Made by a program: the position numbers and the translations under genes. This document shows positions 1-8,739 of a stretch of DNA of 60,717 nt, one piece after another. This DNA comes from Bacteriovorax sp. GTDB taxonomy: Bacteria > Bdellovibrionota > Bacteriovoracia > Bacteriovoracales > Bacteriovoracaceae. The notes below the pieces were generated by a model. The model had not been told where the DNA came from. It saw only the letters and a list, made by a program, of their open reading frames with translations, and did not search any database. Positions within the stretch are counted from its first letter, which is position 1; each line of letters starts with the position of its first letter. The stretch is from contig JACMNL010000046.1 in NCBI GenBank assembly GCA_014378525.1, positions 1 to 60,717 of the forward strand. Direction: 5' to 3'.

Positions 1-31
1 GATCAATTGGATTTTTTATGGAGGAAGACCA

Positions 32-544
32 ATGAGACTTACATCAAAAGGGCGTTACGCAGTTAGAGCAATGTTAGACCTTACTACTCATTCAAATGGG
101 AATCCGGTAAGACTACAAGAAATTTCAACAAGACAAAACATCAGTCTTCATTACTTAGAACAACTTTTTAGAAAGCTAAGAAATGGCCAGGCAGTTAAGT
201 CGGTTCGCGGACCAGGCGGCGGTTATGTACTAGCTCGCAACATGGACCAAATCACTATTAAAGACGTATTAGACTGTGTTGGTGAAAACATCAACCCTGC
301 TCGCGATATCGTAGGATCAGAAGCGGAAGCTGCGAATTCACTTGAATTCCACCTTTCAAAAAACTATTTCATGAACCTTGGTATCATCATGAAAGAATAC
401 TTAGCAACTACATCTCTTGGAGACCTAGTTCGCAAGTCTAAAGAAACTGAAACTGAAGCTGGTATCGGTCCTTCGGCAACTAATGATTCAGCAGGAATTA
501 TGACTTCTGCAATCAGAAATCCGATTGGAGAGATCAATCAGTAA
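32..544 (+). CDS. Rrf2/IscR-family transcriptional regulator lacking Fe-S cysteines
   Basis: 170 residues with the typical IscR opening (MRLTSKGRYAVRAMLDL), winged helix over residues 1-80 and the wing signature RGPGGGY at 59-65. E. coli IscR binds a [2Fe-2S] cluster through Cys92, Cys98, Cys104 and His107. Here the matching positions are Asp92, Ala98, Leu104 and His107, so only the histidine remains. Cys82 is the only cysteine, and it lies outside the ligand loop. The start ATG follows a strong GGAGG. It overlaps the downstream cysteine desulfurase by 20 nt, the usual iscR-iscS neighbourhood. From family knowledge it should control Fe-S biogenesis genes, but from this sequence it probably works cluster-free or senses something else. 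The family call is firm; the regulatory ligand is unknown. Confidence 0.93.
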   Translation: MRLTSKGRYAVRAMLDLTTHSNGNPVRLQEISTRQNISLHYLEQLFRKLRNGQAVKSVRGPGGGYVLARNMDQITIKDVLDCVGENINPARDIVGSEAEAANSLEFHLSKNYFMNLGIIMKEYLATTSLGDLVRKSKETETEAGIGPSATNDSAGIMTSAIRNPIGEINQ

Positions 545-1703
545 TCGTTTCTACTTTGATTACAATGCAACATCCCCGCTGTCGAAGAGAGTTATAGACT
601 TTCTCCACAGCGGGGATTTTCTTTTTGGGAATCCGGCGTCCCTGCATCAGTCGGGAAAACGTTCAAAAAAATTCATCAATGAAGCCTGTGACTTTATTTA
701 CCATTTATTCAATCTGAAACCAGAAACGCATCGTTTGATGTTTCACTCGGGTGCTTCTGAAGGAATCAATTCGGTTTTCAAAGGTCTCGCTTATAAATTT
801 TTCAAAGAAAAAAAGAAAGTGAGTTTTTTCTTTTCTACTGTTGATCACGCCTGCGTGGTTCAGTTAAAAGATGATCTGGAACTTCTCGGTCATCATGTTC
901 ATTTTTTTCCAGTGGATAAAAATGGATTGTTCAATCAGAAGAGTCTTATAAAAAGTATTCTGCATGAAACAAGTGAAGGACGTGAGTCTTTCATGAACTA
1001 CACTTTCGTGAATAACGAAACAGGTGTGGTATGGCCTCTTCAATGGGCCGAAGAAATTAAAAAAGAAACAAATGCGTTCATTCATGTGGATGCTGTTCAG
1101 GCAGCGGGAAAGATTCCCAACTGGGATATGCTGTCGGATAAAATAGATGCCTACACTTTTTCAGGCCACAAGTTTGGTGCGCTTAAAGGGATAGGGTTCT
1201 CGTTCATCAATAAAGAGGTTGAGTTTTCTCCACTCATTGTGGGCGGAACTCAGCAGGACGGGCAGCGTGCAGGGACGGAAAACGCTTTAGGTGTGCATTC
1301 ATTGAAGCTAGCTCTTCATGATATGAAAGAAAATTTTAATCCGCTTGAACTGGAAAAACTAAAAAGAGAAATTGAAGAGTCCCTTGTCGAATTTATCGGT
1401 GATAAAGGTGAAGTCGTTGCACGAGCAGCCCCTGTGAGAAATTTGAATACAATTTTTCTGGTGATGTATGGGCAGAAGGCGGAAATTTTATCGGCGAAGT
1501 TTGATTTGATGGGTGTGGATCTTTCTACGGGGTCGGCCTGTTCTTCGGGGATAATTAAAGAGAACAGAATTTTAATGAGTATGGGTTATTCATATGAATA
1601 TTCGAGATCATCTCTGCGTTTTTCATTTTCGCCATTCATGAATAAAGCAGAAGCGGCCTCTTATCTTGAGAAAATTAAATCTATTTTGAAATCTTTTATT
1701 TAA
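525..1703 (+). CDS. iscS: cysteine desulfurase (IscS/NifS class)
   Basis: 392-residue class V aminotransferase fold enzyme that takes sulfur from cysteine for Fe-S clusters and thiolation. Visible residues: His108 (VDHAC, stacks on PLP), NNETG at 163-167, Asp189 in HVDAVQ, the PLP lysine Lys216 in SGHKFGALKG, and the persulfide Cys339 in the TGSACSSG loop. That loop form suggests a group I (NifS/IscS) enzyme. The chosen start is TTG at 525, 20 nt inside the regulator gene. A GGAG lies just after it at 527-530, so the true start may be a little further in. Conserved sequence begins at FYFDYNATSPL, so little is at stake. No iscU or iscA follows within the window; the next gene is divergent in role and on the opposite strand. 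Confidence 0.93.
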   Translation: MERSISNRFYFDYNATSPLSKRVIDFLHSGDFLFGNPASLHQSGKRSKKFINEACDFIYHLFNLKPETHRLMFHSGASEGINSVFKGLAYKFFKEKKKVSFFFSTVDHACVVQLKDDLELLGHHVHFFPVDKNGLFNQKSLIKSILHETSEGRESFMNYTFVNNETGVVWPLQWAEEIKKETNAFIHVDAVQAAGKIPNWDMLSDKIDAYTFSGHKFGALKGIGFSFINKEVEFSPLIVGGTQQDGQRAGTENALGVHSLKLALHDMKENFNPLELEKLKREIEESLVEFIGDKGEVVARAAPVRNLNTIFLVMYGQKAEILSAKFDLMGVDLSTGSACSSGIIKENRILMSMGYSYEYSRSSLRFSFSPFMNKAEAASYLEKIKSILKSFI

Positions 1704-1782
1704 AGAATGATAACTTAAATTAAAACCCAATATAAAAATATGGAATTTGATCTGTTGTACTTTTCTTACAATTTTAAAGAGG

Positions 1783-2322
1783 CTAAAAGAATTCATTATG
1801 GGCCAGAAAAAAACTAAATGTAATGAGAATTGGATCAATAGGCTTCTCTAAAGAAAGTAAAAACTCCCGATAACTGGATAAAGTAAAAAATGATGTTACA
1901 TCAGTAAGTAGGGATATTCTAGTTTCAGAGTCTTGTAATGTATAATTGAACTGGAAAAATTTTTTTCTGATTAAAAAATAAGTTTGATTATTATATTTGA
2001 TCTCGGTTTTTCCCCAAAGCCAACCAGGTCGATATGCCGAAATCTTACACTGACCATCCTCATCCCAGAGTGAAATTTCATACTCATTACCAAAGAATTT
2101 ATTGGTCAAAAGTTTACGTCTGGCAATGAGATTCATTCCATTGATAATTAGAGATGGATACGTTCCTAAGTTTTTATTTTGGTTATATGGATCGCCATTC
2201 ACGGCATTTTCGCAGCTCCAAATCTTGACCGCTGGCCAGGAGATTAAACTAATTGCTCCATCATCGTCGTTGCAAATATTCGCTTGAGTAAGTGAAATGC
2301 GTTTCGCTCTATAGTTTTTCAT
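1783..2322 (-). CDS. hypothetical protein, possible LURP-one/tubby-like fold
   Basis: About 179 residues from ATG 2322 (an in-frame TTG lies two codons upstream). There is no signal peptide, and no Shine-Dalgarno sequence before the ATG. I do not recognise the family. The middle has alternating beta-like segments: a stretch around KFFGNEYEISLWDEDG, then GWLWGKTEIKYNN and YFLIRKKFFQFNYTLQD. This 'state of the molecule / DEDG / scaffold' pattern faintly resembles LURP-one/YxjI-type tubby-like proteins, which is a guess. The C-terminus is hydrophobic (about residues 150-178) and could contact membrane. It stands alone between convergent and divergent neighbours. Confidence 0.6.
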   Translation of the reverse strand: MKNYRAKRISLTQANICNDDDGAISLISWPAVKIWSCENAVNGDPYNQNKNLGTYPSLIINGMNLIARRKLLTNKFFGNEYEISLWDEDGQCKISAYRPGWLWGKTEIKYNNQTYFLIRKKFFQFNYTLQDSETRISLLTDVTSFFTLSSYREFLLSLEKPIDPILITFSFFLAHNEFF

Positions 2323-2420
2323 ATTCAATAATCGTAAACCAGATCCCTTATCGATTATTAAGGGATACTTTTTGTAGATCTAAAGTACATACTCTTCGTA
2401 AAGTAAATACTTACTTAAAA

Positions 2421-2440
2421 AAGGGGACCGTAGTCCCCTT
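2421..2440 (-). terminator. intrinsic terminator of the BAX-inhibitor-like gene
   Basis: Perfect 8-bp stem AAGGGGAC / GTCCCCTT with a 4-nt loop, followed on the minus strand by a run of six T. It lies just past the stop of the 236-residue membrane protein gene. Confidence 0.85.
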
Positions 2441-2446
2441 AATATT

Positions 2447-3157
2447 CTAGCGACGTCTGTCGCCAGTAAATCTTAAAATAATCAAGAACAAGTTAATGAA
2501 GTCTAAATAAAGTGTAAGAGCACCAAGCACAGTGTACTTCGATCTCTCTTCCGCATTTACAGCGTGCTGACCCATTAATTTAATTTTCTGTGTATCGTAA
2601 GCTGTAAGGCCTGCGAAAATCAGAAGTCCAACTAAGCTGAAAACTAATCCAGCAGCTCCACCCATCATTGCAGGAAAGAACATAGCAAGAAGTGAATAAC
2701 CGATCACTCCGAATAATCCCATTGTACAAAAAGTTCCAATCGGGCCTAAATCTTTTTTGGTAAAAAATCCAAAAGCAGAAAGACCACCGAAGCCAACAGC
2801 AGTCGTGAAGAATGCTGATTGAATACTAGCTTGTGTGTAAATTAAAAAAATTGTTGAGAACGTTACACCTGTTAAACACGAGTAAAGTAAAAATAATCCA
2901 AGCGCCATAGCTGCTGTCATTCTGTTGATCATTGCTGATAAACCGATTACAACACCGAACTGAGCAATGATTACACCCCAGAATAAACCTTTGTTAGCAG
3001 CGATCGACATTGCTAATTGTTCATTCGTTCCGATATAAGTTGAGATACCTGCGGTAAGAAGAACACCAATGGCCATCCATTGATAAACTCTCGTCATGAA
3101 TCCTGCAGTTGTTTCTGCACGATCAATATCCATACTTCCAAATTGATTTCTTTCCAT
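2447..3157 (-). CDS. BAX inhibitor-1/YccA family membrane protein
   Basis: 236 residues with about seven hydrophobic helices, beginning after a short polar head at roughly residue 22. The C-terminal part contains AGLTAYDTQKIK, typical of the BI-1/YccA/YbhL (UPF0005) family. Related proteins are pH-sensitive calcium leak channels or interact with FtsH; which applies here cannot be read from sequence. A good ribosome site (GGAAGG) precedes the ATG. The gene is monocistronic, ending at a strong terminator. Confidence 0.92.
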   Translation of the reverse strand: MERNQFGSMDIDRAETTAGFMTRVYQWMAIGVLLTAGISTYIGTNEQLAMSIAANKGLFWGVIIAQFGVVIGLSAMINRMTAAMALGLFLLYSCLTGVTFSTIFLIYTQASIQSAFFTTAVGFGGLSAFGFFTKKDLGPIGTFCTMGLFGVIGYSLLAMFFPAMMGGAAGLVFSLVGLLIFAGLTAYDTQKIKLMGQHAVNAEERSKYTVLGALTLYLDFINLFLIILRFTGDRRR

Positions 3158-3196
3158 AAAAACTACCTTCCTTAAAAGTGATAGTTCATTATACGC

Positions 3197-3349
3197 TCAA
3201 AAATTCTTGATACGAAGCTTTTTTAAGTATTCTAAGTTCTCAAGATTGGTACTACGACGCGCTTCAAGATGTGACCAGGTTTCCTTGTTGTCGCGTCTTG
3301 AAATAAAGGTAAATATTTTTGCTAGTAGATTAGTCATTGCATTTAACAT
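3197..3349 (-). CDS. small 50-residue hypothetical protein
   Basis: A short frame with an exceptionally good ribosome site, GGGAGGAATTAATG, ending in TGA. The product starts MLNAMTNLLAKIFTFISRR and ends EYLKKLRIKNF. It has an amphipathic N-terminal helix of about 18 residues, then a charged region with a Trp (KETWSHLEARR) and a basic C-terminus. Overall it is strongly basic. It fills most of the gap between the BAX-inhibitor-like gene and marC. The architecture recalls the small YjiS/DUF3563-type proteins, but I cannot claim membership. An overlapping frame on the other strand has no ribosome site. Confidence 0.65.
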   Translation of the reverse strand: MLNAMTNLLAKIFTFISRRDNKETWSHLEARRSTNLENLEYLKKLRIKNF

Positions 3350-3451
3350 TAATTCCTCCCATGGAATTGTTAGGCTTATTTATAATGGGAGTGGAGAAAG
3401 TTCGCCAGTTAGGAATTGGTTAATGTTTTGATTGGGAATTTTAAAATGAAT

Positions 3452-4105
3452 TTATAAAGTGCCTTTAAGCGCAGGTAAAATTTCTCTGATACCAAAGGCA
3501 ATCATTTCGATCGACATTGAAAGCAGAATTAAACCCATGATTCGGGTCATAACGTTTAGCCCGATCTGGCCTAGTTTTTCACCGATTTTTTCCGCGTAAC
3601 TTAAAGTGATTTTCACGATGAGGCTAATTAAAATAACAACTACGATTCCTGCGATCCAGTGAGTAGGAGTTGTAAAATTTTTTGCGTGAATGATGGAAGT
3701 TGAAATAGCACCTGGGCCTGAAAGGAGTGGAATTGCCAGTGGAATGATTCCAATTTCTCTTTCGAAGTCGATCGACTTCATTTCTTCATTGTTGATTTTT
3801 GTCGTCGACTGATGACCGGAGATCATACTGAAGGCCATGGTGAATAAAAGTAATCCACCACCGATGGTGAATGAGGCAACCGAGATTCCGAAAAAATTAA
3901 GCAGCGCTTGACCACATACAAGACTCACTAAAATGGTAATTCCAACTGCGGCCGAACAGGTGTTGGTAACATTTCTGGTATTTAAATTCTTGTGATGTTT
4001 TGTAAATCCCAAGAATACCGGAATAGCACCAAGCGGATTGATAATTGAAATCAACGTTATTGAAAACTTAAGAATGTCACTTATCGCCGGGTTCATTTCA
4101 AACAT
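3452..4105 (-). CDS. MarC family (UPF0056) integral membrane protein
   Basis: 217 residues with six predicted membrane helices and the family landmarks INPLGAIPVFL near residue 22 and IPLAIPLLSGPGAIS near residue 120. MarC proteins are multi-spanning inner-membrane proteins; amino-acid transport has been reported for some members, and the E. coli namesake is no longer considered a multidrug resistance gene. The start overlaps the murJ stop by one base (TAATG), so translation is probably coupled to murJ. Confidence 0.93.
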   Translation of the reverse strand: MFEMNPAISDILKFSITLISIINPLGAIPVFLGFTKHHKNLNTRNVTNTCSAAVGITILVSLVCGQALLNFFGISVASFTIGGGLLLFTMAFSMISGHQSTTKINNEEMKSIDFEREIGIIPLAIPLLSGPGAISTSIIHAKNFTTPTHWIAGIVVVILISLIVKITLSYAEKIGEKLGQIGLNVMTRIMGLILLSMSIEMIAFGIREILPALKGTL

Positions 4106-5721
4106 TATTTTCTTCCGAGTTTTGATCTGATTTTATTTATGATTCCCTGAGACTCTTCAATTTGAATAACATATGTAAGAGCAAAATAAAGTACACCAAA
4201 AACTCCCAGAACGATGGTTGCTCTTGGAATCGGATGAGTTAAAAAACCTTTGAGCACAAACCATTTGATGGCAAGGCCCGCGGCCGCAGAGATAAGAGCA
4301 CATCCCCAAAGTTTAGACTGGTAACGCCAGTTCACTCCTGTTTTTCCGATGATTGAATTTAATTTATTTTTTAGCAGCATGAATTCAATCCATCCGGAAA
4401 GCCCTGCTGAAGACGTTAATCCTGCAGTAGCATAGGCCGGGTCAGTGCTGATCATTGGGGCAAATTTAAAGGCGAAAAGGTAACCAAGAATTGTCGTGAA
4501 GAAAATTCTTACCACAGCAAAATTGAGTGTTGTTCTCGTGTCTTTTAATGAGAAAAAAGTAGATGAATAAAGACGGCCGATAGTAGAGGCGAGAAGACCA
4601 ACGCTTGAGCCGATAAGAACAATCCATACAACGTGTGTATCCTTATCGGTAAATTTTCCGGTCTGGAATAAAGCTGCAACAACAACATCTCCCAGAATTA
4701 AAAATGCACAGATTGATGGCACGATAAAAAAACTGATTTTTTGAATTCCTCTTTGCAGACGCTCGCGAAGTTTCGCATAAATTTCCTGAGGAGATCCGAC
4801 GATTGAACTCATCTCCGGCAGTTCACTGGCAGAGATACTCATACCAAAAAGAGAAATAGGGAGAGTGTAGAGAAGTTGAGCGTAAGATAAATTTGATACG
4901 GCACCTGACTGAAGTAAACTCGCCAGAACGTTATCGATGTATGAACTTACCTGAACAACACCACGTGAAATAATACTTGGAACAAAGTTCTTAAGAATAA
5001 TTTTTACGTGAATGACTTTTGTATCCAGTCTCGGTCTGAAATATTTTAGAAGTTTAATTGTTGTTGGCAGCTGAACCGCCACCTGTAGAAAACTACCAAG
5101 AACAAGTCCCCAACCGGCAATGATAGCAAGATCGTATTGTGAAGTTCCTTTACCATACATAACCAGAACGGCCAGGATGGCGGCGTTCCAGATGATGGGA
5201 GCAGCGTAAGATAAAAAGAAACGACGATGACTGTTTAGAATTCCCAAGCACCATGCTGACATAACAACAAGGCCTGTCCCTGGAAAAAAGATCTGAACAA
5301 GTCTGATTGTCAGCTGTCTTTTTTCGCCTTCAAATCCGGGAGCAATCGTATCAATTAAAAAAGGAGTGGCGACAATTCCGCCGACTACAAGAAAAGATGT
5401 CATCAGAAACATCAGGGTTCCGATTGTCATCGCAACTTTTGAAGCTTCAAGGTGGTGTTCATGGTCAGGAGTATTGTCGTTATGCTCGCGCGCAAGAAGA
5501 CCAGCATAGACCGGAATGAATGAAGCTGAAAGAACACCTTCACCAAAAAGGTTTTGTAAAAAATTCGGAATTTTTAAAGCGGCCTTAAAAGCATCACCGG
5601 CATCAGAGTTACCGAAGTAATGGGCAAAAACCCTTTCTCTTAAAAGCCCGGCAATTCTGCTGAGGAATATTCCAAGTCCGACAAACAAGGCACCACTTTT
5701 TTTATTATCATTTTTTTTCAT
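4105..5721 (-). CDS. murJ: lipid II flippase MurJ (MviN)
   Basis: 538 residues, about 14 membrane helices, slightly longer than typical MurJ. The N-terminus has the family signature SRIAGLLRERVFAHYFG followed by GDAFKAALKIPNFLQNLFGEG, and there is an SASELPEMS segment near residue 297. MurJ moves lipid-linked peptidoglycan precursor across the inner membrane. ATG start 41 nt downstream of a methyltransferase-like gene; marC is translationally coupled downstream. Family call firm. Confidence 0.96.
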   Translation of the reverse strand: MKKNDNKKSGALFVGLGIFLSRIAGLLRERVFAHYFGNSDAGDAFKAALKIPNFLQNLFGEGVLSASFIPVYAGLLAREHNDNTPDHEHHLEASKVAMTIGTLMFLMTSFLVVGGIVATPFLIDTIAPGFEGEKRQLTIRLVQIFFPGTGLVVMSAWCLGILNSHRRFFLSYAAPIIWNAAILAVLVMYGKGTSQYDLAIIAGWGLVLGSFLQVAVQLPTTIKLLKYFRPRLDTKVIHVKIILKNFVPSIISRGVVQVSSYIDNVLASLLQSGAVSNLSYAQLLYTLPISLFGMSISASELPEMSSIVGSPQEIYAKLRERLQRGIQKISFFIVPSICAFLILGDVVVAALFQTGKFTDKDTHVVWIVLIGSSVGLLASTIGRLYSSTFFSLKDTRTTLNFAVVRIFFTTILGYLFAFKFAPMISTDPAYATAGLTSSAGLSGWIEFMLLKNKLNSIIGKTGVNWRYQSKLWGCALISAAAGLAIKWFVLKGFLTHPIPRATIVLGVFGVLYFALTYVIQIEESQGIINKIRSKLGRK

Positions 5722-5762
5722 AGTTACTTAATTAAAGATTCTCTTAGAGGAAAGATCAATGA

Positions 5763-6551
5763 CTATTTTTTGGAATTTAAGACAAAGGCAGCGACTTTCA
5801 TTTTCATGGCCATGTTTTTATCAAACTCAGGAATCGGGGCCACATTCCAGGTCCAGCTGGATAGTACTTCCGGAAAAGCAAGATGAGTGTAATTGATGTC
5901 ATTTTGCAGAATGGTCCCGATCTTATCAGTGTAAGTCGTTTCTACATCTGTAATGAGAACGACGGGGCAATGAAAGGCGTAGAGATAGAGGAGATGATTG
6001 GCCGTGACTTGTTCTAAAAAATTTTGAACCTGAGCTTCAGTAAATTTATTTTTTAATTTCTTTTTAATGTAAGAATCAAGATGCAGTGGCAGTTGTGACA
6101 TAATATTGATGGATAAAACCAGGCCCCAGTCATTATTTTGAAAGGCCACCGGTACTTTTTCAATCAATGCTTTTTCTTTTTTTAACGAACTTTCGATTTC
6201 AGAGATTTCGTGTTCAACAAATTCTATATTCGTTAAATGAGAAACACTCTCACGCGTAGATTTTAAGTGAACGATATCGACAAGAACTACTTTTTTAAAA
6301 GTGCGGGATAATACATCGATAGGAATTTCATGCAAGGGCCCTGAACCTAAAACAAGAACGGATTCAAAGTTTACAGCTTCAGACAGGTGAGTGGTGATGA
6401 ATTCTATGCATTGGGTTCTATGAGAAAGCCAGGCCTTCTTGCAGCGCTTTTCACGGGCGATAAGAGAGATACTTTCTGAAAGATGCCCGAAGCTTTTTGC
6501 TTCTGCGATAGAAGGTTTTTCAGAAAAATAAGTAAGAATTTCTCGTATCAA
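5763..6551 (-). CDS. Rossmann-fold, methyltransferase-like hypothetical protein
   Basis: 262 residues. A class I SAM-methyltransferase-like core can be read: motif I SVLVLGSGPLHE around residue 64, an acidic strand end VVLVDIVH around residue 88, and a motif-IV-like WGLVLSINIMSQLP around residue 140. Motif I lacks the classical GxGxG spacing, so catalysis is uncertain. The start is a TTG with a weak ribosome site; no better start exists nearby. It lies 41 nt upstream of murJ on the same strand and may be co-transcribed with it. Substrate unknown. Confidence 0.75.
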   Translation of the reverse strand: MIREILTYFSEKPSIAEAKSFGHLSESISLIAREKRCKKAWLSHRTQCIEFITTHLSEAVNFESVLVLGSGPLHEIPIDVLSRTFKKVVLVDIVHLKSTRESVSHLTNIEFVEHEISEIESSLKKEKALIEKVPVAFQNNDWGLVLSINIMSQLPLHLDSYIKKKLKNKFTEAQVQNFLEQVTANHLLYLYAFHCPVVLITDVETTYTDKIGTILQNDINYTHLAFPEVLSSWTWNVAPIPEFDKNMAMKMKVAAFVLNSKK

Positions 6552-6595
6552 AAATATTACCCGTAAGGATGATTAGATTGATACGAGTATAAATC

Positions 6596-6850
6596 CTAAG
6601 CGGCCTTTTTACCAGTCGTCTTATAGTTTATATAATTCACGTAAGAAGGAATTCTCGATTGCAGAAGATCCCAAATCACTTTTTCTTCAAGTCCATCGAC
6701 TTTGGCAGCACGAAGAAGTTGTTCAACTTTTCCGTCCAGCATTTCATAGTCGATAGTAGAGCGGTATACAAGCTCTGATTCAACCAGAAGTTCTTCAATT
6801 TCTTCTTTGTACTGTGCTACGAGAGTGGAAATAAAACTGTCGCGATCCAT
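6596..6850 (-). CDS. small conserved-type hypothetical protein (84 aa)
   Basis: 84 residues, acidic N-terminal two-thirds that look entirely helical, then a basic tail (YKTTGKKAA). A good ribosome site (AGGGG, 5 nt from ATG) supports it. It sits between motB and the methyltransferase-like gene on the same strand, so it may be read through from the motAB operon. No cysteines, no signal peptide, no recognised family. Confidence 0.75.
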   Translation of the reverse strand: MDRDSFISTLVAQYKEEIEELLVESELVYRSTIDYEMLDGKVEQLLRAAKVDGLEEKVIWDLLQSRIPSYVNYINYKTTGKKAA

Positions 6851-6930
6851 TTATGCCCCTTAGTTCCAGTCCTCTTAGAAGAACTGATAAGTGCTTGTCG
6901 GGATGTTGATCGAAATACTTTAGTAATGGT

Positions 6931-7695
6931 TTAAAAATTCTTATGTCTTAGAATAAATTCAACCCTTCGGTTGATATTAATCCCTTTTTCTTCCTCATCC
7001 GTAGACTGAGTCTCGCTCGATTGAGCAACTGGAATAAGTTTATCGCCCCGGACACCAAAATCTTTTATTAAAGAAGTCCTGATCGCCATGGCACGCTTGA
7101 AAGAGAGATCCCAGTTGGCCTGGTCAGTGGCGCCTTCACCTTTTTCTGTGTGGCCAACGATAGAAACAGTTCCTTCATAGTCTTTAAATACATCAGACAG
7201 TTTCTTTAAATAATTTTTTCCTTCGTAAGAAATTTCCGTCGAGCCAAACTGGAAAACAATATTCCCAGGAATCGCAAATTTTAAATACTCGGAATTGTAG
7301 TCTGCAGAAAAAGCATTTCCGTCAAAAAGTTCATCAACAAGTTTTGATAAAACTTTATGCTCCTGTAAATAAACAGGGCGGGGTCTTGCCGGTTCTGTAA
7401 CATCTTTTTGATCGAAGGCCCCTTCTCCACCGTTTAAAACAGAGGTTGCAGAGTTGGGAGTTGATCCCACTTTTCCAAGGGAGTCAGATCCGCCGTGAAA
7501 AATTGTTGCAGTCGTAAAATAATCGGCGATAGCAGCTTTCGTTTCTTCATCTGCACCCATCAGCCACATAACGAGAAAAAAACACATCATCGCAGTCATG
7601 AAGTCGGCGAAAGCAACTTTCCAGGCACCACCGTGAGCACCGGCGTGGGCTTTGTTAATTTTCTTGATGATTATGGGTGCTTTTTCATCTGCCAT
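6931..7695 (-). CDS. motB: flagellar stator protein MotB
   Basis: 254 residues. After a basic cytoplasmic head there is one membrane helix carrying the proton-binding aspartate: VAFADFMTAMMCFFLVMWLM, Asp31. The plug region follows, then an OmpA-type peptidoglycan-binding domain over about residues 140-250 with VGHTEKGEG and NINRRVEFIL. With MotA it forms the stator unit that couples ion flow to rotation. It lies 30 nt downstream of motA. The helix chemistry looks proton-type rather than sodium-type, which is inference. Confidence 0.96.
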   Translation of the reverse strand: MADEKAPIIIKKINKAHAGAHGGAWKVAFADFMTAMMCFFLVMWLMGADEETKAAIADYFTTATIFHGGSDSLGKVGSTPNSATSVLNGGEGAFDQKDVTEPARPRPVYLQEHKVLSKLVDELFDGNAFSADYNSEYLKFAIPGNIVFQFGSTEISYEGKNYLKKLSDVFKDYEGTVSIVGHTEKGEGATDQANWDLSFKRAMAIRTSLIKDFGVRGDKLIPVAQSSETQSTDEEEKGININRRVEFILRHKNF

Positions 7696-7725
7696 GATGA
7701 ACTATTCCTTTAATTAAAAACTAAA

Positions 7726-8583
7726 CTATTTCTTACCAGCGTTTGCAGTCGCTTCATCGACTTCTTTAAAGTTCGGACGGAATTCCAGAGGAATTGAACG
7801 TCTTCCAAACTCAGCACAAACTTTTGCGTTAACTCCTTTAGCATAAGCTAGAAGGCAGATTTTTGCAGTGTTAACAAATTTTGCCTCTTCACCCATGATC
7901 GTTTCAATCTTCGCAACCATTGGCTGAATATAACCGTAGGCAATTAAGATCCCGAGTAGCGTACCAACCAGAGCGGAACCAACAGAGTGACCAATGACTT
8001 CCTTACCCTGAGTCAGCTTACCCATGGTGATAACAACCCCAAGAACCGCAGCAACGATCCCCAGACCCGGGAACGCATCACCGGTTCTGTTCATTGTCGC
8101 TACAAGGTGGTGGTCAGCTTCGTGAGCAACATCTAAATCCGAGTTCATTAAATCTTCAAGGTCGTATGGAGATAGAGAAGAAGCAATCTGAACTTTTAAT
8201 GTGTCACAGATAAATTCTATCGCATGGTGATTGTGTAAAACGGCCGGGTATCTTTTAAAGATCTCTGAGCCCTCCGGATTTTCAACGTGAGGTTCGATTG
8301 AAATCGGGTTAGCTGATGCCATCTTGATAAGTTCGAACATACACTGAAGTAATTCGATGTAAGCAGCTTTGTTAACTCCTGATCCTTTAAGAATCTGAAG
8401 TACACGTCTGATCATTTCTTTAAACATATATGGGCTGGCACAAATGATAAGTGTACCAAGTGCAGATCCCCCAATGATGAGTAGCTCGAGTGGTTGGATT
8501 AGAGCGGGAAGGTGTCCACCTTCAAGAATGAATGCTCCGACCACGCAACCAAGAATAAATATTCCACCGACAATTGCCATCAT
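7726..8583 (-). CDS. motA: flagellar stator protein MotA
   Basis: 285 residues with four membrane helices. The N-terminal pair lies at about residues 2-20 and 30-50, the second pair around DAFPGLGIVAAVLGVVITMG and GSALVGTLLGILIAYG. A large cytoplasmic loop between the pairs would contact FliG. A GGAGGA ribosome site precedes the ATG and a sigma-28 type promoter lies just upstream. It is followed by motB, as in most flagellated proteobacteria. Confidence 0.96.
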   Translation of the reverse strand: MMAIVGGIFILGCVVGAFILEGGHLPALIQPLELLIIGGSALGTLIICASPYMFKEMIRRVLQILKGSGVNKAAYIELLQCMFELIKMASANPISIEPHVENPEGSEIFKRYPAVLHNHHAIEFICDTLKVQIASSLSPYDLEDLMNSDLDVAHEADHHLVATMNRTGDAFPGLGIVAAVLGVVITMGKLTQGKEVIGHSVGSALVGTLLGILIAYGYIQPMVAKIETIMGEEAKFVNTAKICLLAYAKGVNAKVCAEFGRRSIPLEFRPNFKEVDEATANAGKK

Positions 8584-8609
8584 AAAAAAATCCTCCAGTA
8601 TTTAACTGC

Positions 8610-8636
8610 TTATCGTCTTTCATTTCAAAACCTTTA
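8610..8636 (-). promoter_or_regulatory. sigma-28 (FliA) type promoter for motAB
   Basis: Read on the minus strand: TAAA (8636-8633), exactly 15 nt, then GACGATAA (8617-8610). The known FliA consensus is TAAA-N15-GCCGATAA, so this is a 7/8 match at the -10 with perfect spacing. It lies 27 nt upstream of motA, and flagellar stator genes are classical FliA targets. Confidence 0.8.
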
Positions 8637-8739
8637 AGAATGAAGAACTTAAATGTTAGGCAACTAAAATGCTCTGGCAAAATGTGACGTAAAACTCATT
8701 AGTGGACAACACTTGAAATTTTGTTTCAAATAAAACTCA

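Noticed and set aside
2102-2287. 61-residue plus-strand frame
   Set aside because: Antisense to the 179-residue hypothetical gene with no ribosome site or family signal.
3207-3431. 74-residue plus-strand frame between the BAX-inhibitor-like gene and marC
   Set aside because: No ribosome site; the opposite strand carries a better-supported 50-residue gene.
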